A stretch of DNA of 64,000 bases, from positions 4,960,001 to 5,024,000 of the forward strand of contig JBLDXI010000024.1 in NCBI GenBank assembly GCA_047495785.1, in the 5' to 3' direction. How positions within the stretch are numbered: position 1 is the stretch's first letter; the number at the start of each line of letters is the position of its first letter. This document shows, piece after piece, positions 57,681 through 64,000 of the stretch. This DNA is from Lepidodermella squamata (Eukaryota > Gastrotricha). The notes beneath the pieces are model-generated. The model worked only from the letters and a program-made list of their open reading frames with translations, was not told the origin of the DNA and did not search any database. A program made the position numbers and the translations under genes.

Positions 57681-60443
57681 CGGCATGTGGATTTCTTCGT
57701 GGTTGATTTATTTATTTTCTTTCAGTCGAGAATAAGACTTCTGAACCTAAAATATATTTTCGAATAAGGTTTGTTTCTTTTCGAGAGTATTAAGCAGTCA
57801 ATTTCGTGTCATTCGTACCCGAAACCTAAATTCAGAGATTATCGTAGTACACTCAATAATCCAAAATCGACCCCTGGCTCTGACGGAATGTTACATAGCT
57901 GAGTCACGGCAGGCCGCTTGTCGATGAGTATTACTGTAAGAAAAACCTCACTAGGCCGCGTGCCTAATAGCAGCCATAATTATGAGTCGCCAACAGCGAT
58001 CACACGCTCGCCCGCAGATCGATGATTGCGGCGTCAAAGTGATCAAATCAAACGCGCGCTTACTGTCTGAAAGAGAACGCAAAAACTACCACAGACAACG
58101 ATAAGAGCTAGCTGCCGCGAATAACATTACAGCTCGCTCGCCCACGGCGCGTTCAAGAGGCGCGCGTATTTTTTCCGCCTATTATTTGCTAAATATTTAT
58201 TTATCACGAAATATATATATTATTCTTTGAGGTTGAAAAAGTAAATCATAGCTAACCGCGGCCACGCTCCGCCGCACCGAGAGACGCGTCAATTTTTTCG
58301 GACTGCGGTCATCGGATTCGATTATCGGCGCGGCAAATTACGCGCCGTGATTGCTCGCCGTTCATTCGTCTGATTGAGCGCAGTCCTTAAAAATTCCCAA
58401 CTGGGACAGCGACCTCACTGCGCACTTGCCCGCTCACTATGTTACACTTATTATAATAATACTTATTATTCGCATCATGCTCATTCATGCATGCTCGCAT
58501 GTATTTATGACGATATATCTAGACCACTCTCCTCATTGTTTTCTCTATGTTATTCTCGACTTGCGCCAGCGCTCTCTTTCTAGCTATCTCTTCGTTACGC
58601 ACCAATGCCATCAACTAGCATATCAATGACCAGAATTAGACGCATAATTCAGTTATTTTGCCATGATTTAGGCCTACATGATCTTGTTGTGCTTTCGAAT
58701 TTTGCCCTAATTACTCTCATCCGTAAAAATTAGCACGAAGGCAACTGATTAGCAAATTGTTACGATTTGCCTACAGTGAAAATAACTTGTGACAATTTAT
58801 TTTGTTAGCGATGCTAAACTAGATAAATATTTAGCGCGAGCAGCCGTAAATTTTGGTGGGTCAGAATAATATCGTAAATGGTCAGCAAATTTGATAATCG
58901 TCATTTAGTGCTGGCTTACTGGTTCATTTAAATAAAAATATGTCTAAGTATTTCATGGAAAAGTACAGCTCTCAGTAAACAGAACGCGTAGATGCGGTGT
59001 TTATGCATATTCGCTTGCATTCAAGTAATATAAAACGTCCGTACATGTAACCTTAGATTGTATGCAACCTGTAAGCCATACTGCATGAAAGTAGCTTTCC
59101 TCTATTTCGGATAAAGACCAAAGACCAAAGTTCGCGAAATTAATTTTTAATGCAGTTTCTGACATTTCTAAAAGCCTACAATGTGGACAGCTTGACCGCG
59201 ACTATCGATATGAATAGATATCGCATTCCTATTCCATTCTACATGGGTCATCTCGTGTCTAAATTACTGAAAATTACCACTCACATTACGATGTAAAAAC
59301 GTCCGGTTTTACTGATTATATGTTCTGGAATTGCTCGCTAACGAAAGCTATAAGTACCGCGGTCGAGATGAATCGATCGATCGCAATAAATAGCTGTGAG
59401 CGAACCCTTTCACTAGAATATTGACTGCCACGATTTTTAGCGAAAATATTATTTTTTAGTCAATTCTGTCGGCGCCTTCTCCCGCGCTATTGCCGAATTC
59501 CGTGGCGATTCACCTCTTTTACTTCAAACCAGTATCCACGTGTCAATTAATCCAATGAATCTCGACTGGCTTTAACGTGGCTTTTGTAAAAAAAAACACA
59601 GGCGAGGAATTCAATTAGAGGAGACCTCCGCTCGGTTCATTTTTATTCGAAGGGTTCTTAGACGTGAAGAAAGTGCGAAAAGATGACTGACGCGCGATTA
59701 TCATCAGCAAGAGGTGGGCCTTGTGGATGAAAGGGCTTAGAGCCTCTCATTTGCAATCTGTGTCGCGTTATCCACCCTACGATCGATGATGCGCGCGCGC
59801 GTGCGCAACGAAAAAATGCGCAGATAATCGCAAAGTCGTGCATTTCCGCGCGCTATCATCGATTCTAAGGCGATACACATACACACAGTGCACCGGCGCG
59901 GTTTTTTGCTCATTCCGCCGTGTTTAAACAACTCTCAGCTATCACTTCGCTAGTCCCAGATTTTTGATTCCCCGATAAGTAAACATTGACGTGCCGGAGG
60001 GCGAGCTGATGCGAAATGCGAACAAAAGCGCTCTTCCCACGAAAATTGTCCGTCGGTTGATTTCTCTCATTTTTCGTTCATTTTAATGCTGATGCATCAT
60101 TCTTAGCTTACACGGGAGATTATCGAATGTTTTTTCTAGGCGTTTTGAAGGGTTGCTTTCTTAAATACTAGGCTCCTCCGAATTCGGAGACCTTTTGACA
60201 TTTAAAACCATTCAGATTCAACAAATGAATTGGGCCCTAACAGACAATTGTTGTTTTCAGTAATGGAACTGTCTCGGTTTTCTCGGTTGTCTGCTGTCTC
60301 GTTCGATAGCCCAATTAAAAAAGCCTGCATGATATTATTCTTTAAATAATTCAAGATTATTTGTTTATAGATGCGCCTTAATTACATCGCCCCACAGCGC
60401 CTTCTAAGAATTGTCGCACGTATGAGCAATCCTGTATAGTGCC
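57681..60443. other. Non-coding flank between array and GPCR gene
   Basis: No tRNA gene, convincing reading frame or element ends were seen in these 2.7 kb. The first 15 bases still resemble the unit (TGTGGATTTC at 57686-57695). Only minor simple sequence is present, such as a short CG/GCGCGC tract near 59790 and CA repeats near 59875-59885. Short open frames at 58374-58629 and 59658-59931 show no coding signature. Confidence 0.6.
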
Positions 60444-60699
60444 ATGGCTGCGAAAACTACGCCCCGCGACGGCTTGCCAACCATGGCGTGGTCAGCCCCG
60501 CCTGCAAATAGGCGTCTTCTTTTTGCGGAGAAAAGTCGCGCACCGCCGAAACGGTTGGATGGAGGCCATACGAGGCCTGCACTAAGGACTTCATCGCATC
60601 ACACCGTTGTGCCGCAATCCCTTCGAACGGGCGATTATTCCTCTGAAACACAGTCTTCAATGGCTACTTCTTCCGCTTTACCGAGCCTCGAACTACAAG
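60444..60699 (+). other. Possible alternative first coding exon of the GPCR gene
   Basis: An ATG in good context (GCCATGG) opens 85 codons ending at CTACAAG followed by GTACGA, a plausible donor after the first base of a codon. The phase fits the GPCR acceptor at 62043, as does the short first exon at 61838-61886. The peptide is basic, has no signal sequence and no domain I recognise. It could instead belong to another gene or be non-coding. Confidence 0.3.
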
Positions 60700-60800
60700 G
60701 TACGAATGTAAATATTTTGTTAGAAAAAGAGTTTGGAAATTTCTAATTAATACTTGATTAATAGAAAGGCACCCATTCAATATTAAATATTAAATATTAA

Positions 60801-61386
60801 AGTGGCAACATTATCGAAGTCGGTAGACTAATTGAAAAACAACGCCTTGATTACCTAGGTCATATAATAAGGATGGAGACCTACTATGTCGACGACAAAG
60901 GTGAACCGATACCACCGGGGCCAGTCTACGACCTTGATAGGTGGGTTGCGCCTAAGGAATGGAAGAGACCGGTGGGGAAACCTCGAACTAGGTGGCTAGA
61001 TGCGGTTGAAAGAAGTTTAGGTAAAGTAGGACTTACAACAGAAAATATAATAAGAAAAAAAACCGACGGGTCCCGTGGCAGACCTCGTAAAGATGGTAGT
61101 AATGTTACCGAAATTCCCGAAAAAATTGTTGACTGGACATTTACCGAAAGAACGGCATTAGATCGAGTTGAATGGCGAAAAATAGTTGAGTCTCTGGAAG
61201 ATTTTGATTTTTATAACAAAAGTAAGATTTTCTCGGCTGTGGGGGAGGGTGACTAAAATTTTTCTTTTTGGTTTGCCTTGCCTTCGCCTTCCTCAAAACC
61301 CGAAAGGGTACAGACGTTTAGTCGCGGGGAAGAGAAACGAGAAACAAATAAATCATTTCATTTCAATATTAAAAAATAATAAATAG
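60801..61386 (+). mobile_element. 5'-truncated LINE (non-LTR retrotransposon) 3' end
   Basis: The open frame 60801-61256 encodes about 151 residues resembling the extreme C terminus of RTE/Jockey-type reverse transcriptase proteins: DYLGHIIRMET near its start, then GKPRTRWLDAVE, and DRVEWRKIV near its end. The palm, endonuclease and all catalytic parts are missing, as in 5'-truncated insertions. An A-rich tail (near 61370-61386) suggests a LINE 3' end. Short ATTAAAT repeats precede it at about 60779-60800. It lies between the two candidate first exons of the GPCR gene. Confidence 0.75.
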
Positions 61387-61837
61387 ATGTACAAAATAGT
61401 TTTTACTTCAGCTCAACGTACAATCAGCAAAATGGAATACTTGCATAGTTATCTATCACCATAGTTTTGACCGGAGTTGACCTTATTTTTCTACTGTTAT
61501 TCTTTTTCATTTGAAGGGCCTCCAGCTCTTGGAATTAGTGAGACTCGCAACACTAGATTTATGCACTTCGCCAGCGGCTACTTGTTGACTCAAAACTATA
61601 ATCCGAACTGTTATTTTATCGGACATTTCGGCTTGCGTACAGTGGGTATCTAATATTGTATTTCCTGCCGTGTTATTCCTTTCTCGCTGTATCTCATGAG
61701 CGTTTTGTTGCATTTTTATCGATGACTATACTGACTATAGGTGCCTAGTAAAAAATTGAAGGATAGCACAGTGAAGCGAATAGTTTCATCCTGAGAATTC
61801 ATAGAACTCAAGGTTTTCAGAGAAAATCACTCATACT
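61387..61837. other. Non-coding stretch before the GPCR first exon
   Basis: I see no gene or repeat here. If 61838 is the true start, this is promoter and 5' leader; if 60444 is used, it is intron. No clear TATA box stands out. Confidence 0.4.
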
Positions 61838-64000
61838 ATGGAAATAGAAACTGTTCTACACTTTGGAGCTGAATCTACTCCGCCAGGTATGAAAAGTAAA
61901 GCAAATTTATTTTAGACCCAAAATCCCTTGGGGTGTCGGTAAATAACCTGCTGGCCCATTTTTGTCGTAAAAAGCCGTCATCGATGCATCGTTACTTTGT
62001 CGTTATTTGCTTTCTTCATTGATTTTTTTCTTCGCCCCCTAGGCGCGCAGTCAATAACAACACCTTCTGAGGATAGCGCGGCGTTGTCGTGCCTCAAAAT
62101 CGTCAGTGATTCGCCGCTTCTCAGAAATGGCACTGATTCTACGCCGCTGGGCCAACTGCTGCCAGGCCTAGCTGCGACCTCAAACAGCCTTGAAGTCAGC
62201 TCGCTATCGCCGCAACTCTGCGCCTACTACAACTCGGCGCAATTCAACGCAACTATGTTGCCCTTTCCGGATTTCGACTACGGCGCTACTGTTGTGCCTC
62301 TTACAGGAAATCAGAGTGGCGTAACCCAACGTGGCTTCTCTGCAGAGTTCATCGAGCATGACATCAACGAGTGGATATCGATCATCATCCCGGCGCTGTG
62401 CCTTGTGCTCGGCACTTTTGGCAACGTCATGTCAGTTCTGGTTGTTTCGCGGCTTGGTAACACCCTCAAATCATCATCTGCTGCCTACCTCAAATACCTG
62501 GCCTACTTTGACCTAATAGGTTAGTTAAACAAATTTCGGATAGATCTGGGCAATACGCTAATTGAAACATTAGGTATTTATGCTTAATTGCCTGTAAAGT
62601 TTACAGAGTGGGAGGGGTCTCAAATCAGAGTGCTATATGATTAACCTCAAAAAGTGACTTGTAATTTCGGAATTTTGCTGGCTCCTCTTTCTCAAACTTC
62701 TAAACACCACGTTCAGTATTCCTGGAGCAAATTGAGTTAGAGCTCTTATGTTCCTAGGAATCTGGTCTTCCTTACCGCGTTATTTAACACGTGCCCTCTT
62801 GGACTTTGACTTCCGCGACTACCATCCAGCGATATGCAAAATTCAGCGGTTCTCCGTGTATTTTTCGCTCGACGTGGCCGCATGGATCACCGTTGCTGTA
62901 ACTGCCGATCGACTGATAGCCGTGCGCTTCCCTTACCACGCCAGCAAATTTTGCACCGAACGCGTTTCCCGCCTTGTCCTGCTCACCGTTTGCCTCGCCT
63001 TTCTACTGCTCGATGGCCACGTCTTTTTCACGTACGGCTACAAAGAAGTGAAGCGTGGCAACAAAACGATAATCCTCAACTGCGCACATCCTAACGAAGC
63101 TTCCGTCTTCATATGGACTTACGTCCAGCCAATACTAGCCACACTAACTTATGCCGTCGGGCCATTCGCATTTCTCCTACTCGCGAATATAATTATAGCA
63201 CAGCGATTGATAAAACAATCAAAATTTCTTAAGAAATGCTCGAGTAACCCGGGAACTCGAGAGAACGAAAACGGCCGTACTGTCTACACTATGTCCTTCA
63301 TGCTGGTTGCTACCTCGGTAAATTCACGGCTTGAGAAATTGATGTATTTCGACCTCGTTTTATTTAGGTTGTTTTTCTGGTTATGAACACGCCTTCATTT
63401 TTTTACATGGTCATCAAAGAGATGATTTTAAGCGATATAAAGGTGAGATTTCATTTCTCACAGATTTGCCGGAGGCTTTAACTGTTCTCTAAACAGATGT
63501 CGGAGCAAGAAAAAGCGAGGCATCGGTTGCTCAAGTCTTGTTTCAACATGGCCATGTACATAAATCATTCCGTCAATTTTTTCATCTACTGCCTATCCGC
63601 AAAGAAATTTCGCGACGTATTCATGCAGGTGTTAACATGCCGAGGTGAAGGGCACCTTGAAGCCCTGATAACTCGGCAAAAGATAGGAGGAGCTGGTCTC
63701 GGAGGCGGCATGCTCAAAACCCTCCACCGGTACACGGCTAGTAACAGCGTTAACGGCTCGCAGGATTTCGCTGGAGCTGCCACGATGGTTTCGAAATTAA
63801 AGCTTCCAAGTGGAAGTAACGAGTTACTCGGTGAAACCTCGGGCCCTATAACTGTTACGTCAACCTCTCTGACCCCATTAAAACCTATGCCAGTATTAGC
63901 CGGTTCCAATGTGGCTCTAGCTGAGCCAACCTCGACTACGGCGCTCCTGGAGCCGCCAAGCAACGAACCTAGTCACGCTTCAGTGGGTATTCAAACAAGC
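61838..64000 (+). CDS. Rhodopsin-class GPCR, FMRFamide-receptor-like, 3' end beyond window
   Basis: Exons 61838-61886, 62043-62519, 62758-63317, 63368-63442 and 63497 to the window end join in frame (GT-AG introns of 50-238 bp) into at least 555 residues. The N terminus is extracellular, with N-glycosylation sites near 45, 85 and 106. TM1 (about 127-153) has GN144; TM2 has LAYFD with D173; C202 and C284 can form the conserved disulfide; TM3 ends in DRL (226-228) instead of DRY, then IAVRFP; TM5 is near 291-320; TM6 spans the exon 3/4 junction; TM7 ends NFFIY (414-418) in place of NPxxY. The INHSVNFFIYC segment and GHVFFTYG after TM4 resemble invertebrate peptide receptors of the FMRFamide type. 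The ligand is unknown. The long Ser/Thr/Gly-rich C-terminal tail is still open at 64000. Start choice is uncertain (see 60444-60699). Confidence 0.8.

Noticed and set aside
131-57706. Many 60-120 residue open frames across the array (for example those starting MAERSKA, MNPRPLAPEA, MAGNRTLV, MWRRSTGF)
   Set aside because: They read through tRNA genes on either strand and repeat with the unit. Such sequences are a well-known class of spurious predicted proteins.
60457-60660. A 67-codon minus-strand open frame
   Set aside because: It is antisense to the candidate exon at 60444-60699 and shows no domain.
63586-63963. A 125-codon minus-strand open frame at the right edge
   Set aside because: It is the antisense shadow of the last GPCR exon, whose plus-strand frame carries TM7 motifs.

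Overview
Eukaryotic nuclear DNA, most likely from a bilaterian invertebrate. Evidence: eukaryotic tRNA genes with internal pol III promoters and T-run terminators, a tRNA-Tyr(GTA) intron, A34 (inosine-type) anticodons, short GT-AG introns, a Mutator-like (MULE) DNA transposon, a LINE remnant, and a rhodopsin-class peptide GPCR of the FMRFamide-receptor-like kind common in spiralians. The species cannot be named from the sequence.

1-57680: a head-to-tail array of a 3375-3388 bp unit. Each full unit carries 20 tRNA genes on both strands, decoding 14 amino acids, always in this order: Ala-CGC(+), Leu-CAA(-), Arg-TCG(+), Lys-TTT(+), Ala-AGC(+), Thr-AGT(+), Glu-TTC(-), Pro-CGG(-), Phe-GAA(-), Asn-GTT(-), Tyr-GTA(+, 13-nt intron), Pro-TGG(+), Gly-GCC(+), Asp-GTC(+), Lys-CTT(-), Arg-ACG(-), Leu-CAG(-), Ser-AGA(+), Gly-TCC(+), Gln-CTG(+). 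I count 298 complete tRNA genes, one cut off at the left window edge, and one Thr/Ala chimera in an 843-bp short unit near 38 kb. The array continues to the left of the window and ends at 57680, just after an Asp gene. Met, Trp, Cys, His, Ile and Val are absent.

Two transposons interrupt the array. Unit 4 holds an apparently intact autonomous MULE (10785-14523): 59-bp terminal inverted repeats, 9-bp target duplication, and a six-exon transposase with DDE and SWIM motifs. Unit 7 holds a 3.3-kb non-coding inverted-repeat element (24426-27717) that itself contains a 484-bp hAT-like element and a 160-bp TA-flanked inverted-repeat element.

57681-64000: single-copy flank. About 2.7 kb has no recognisable gene. 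Then come a possible alternative first exon (60444-60699), a 5'-truncated LINE 3' end (60801-61386), and a five-exon GPCR gene (61838 to beyond 64000).

The short proteins that can be translated across the array are artefacts of reading tRNA genes and are not annotated. Genes of units 2-15 are listed by coordinate inside their unit entries; unit 1 is annotated gene by gene.
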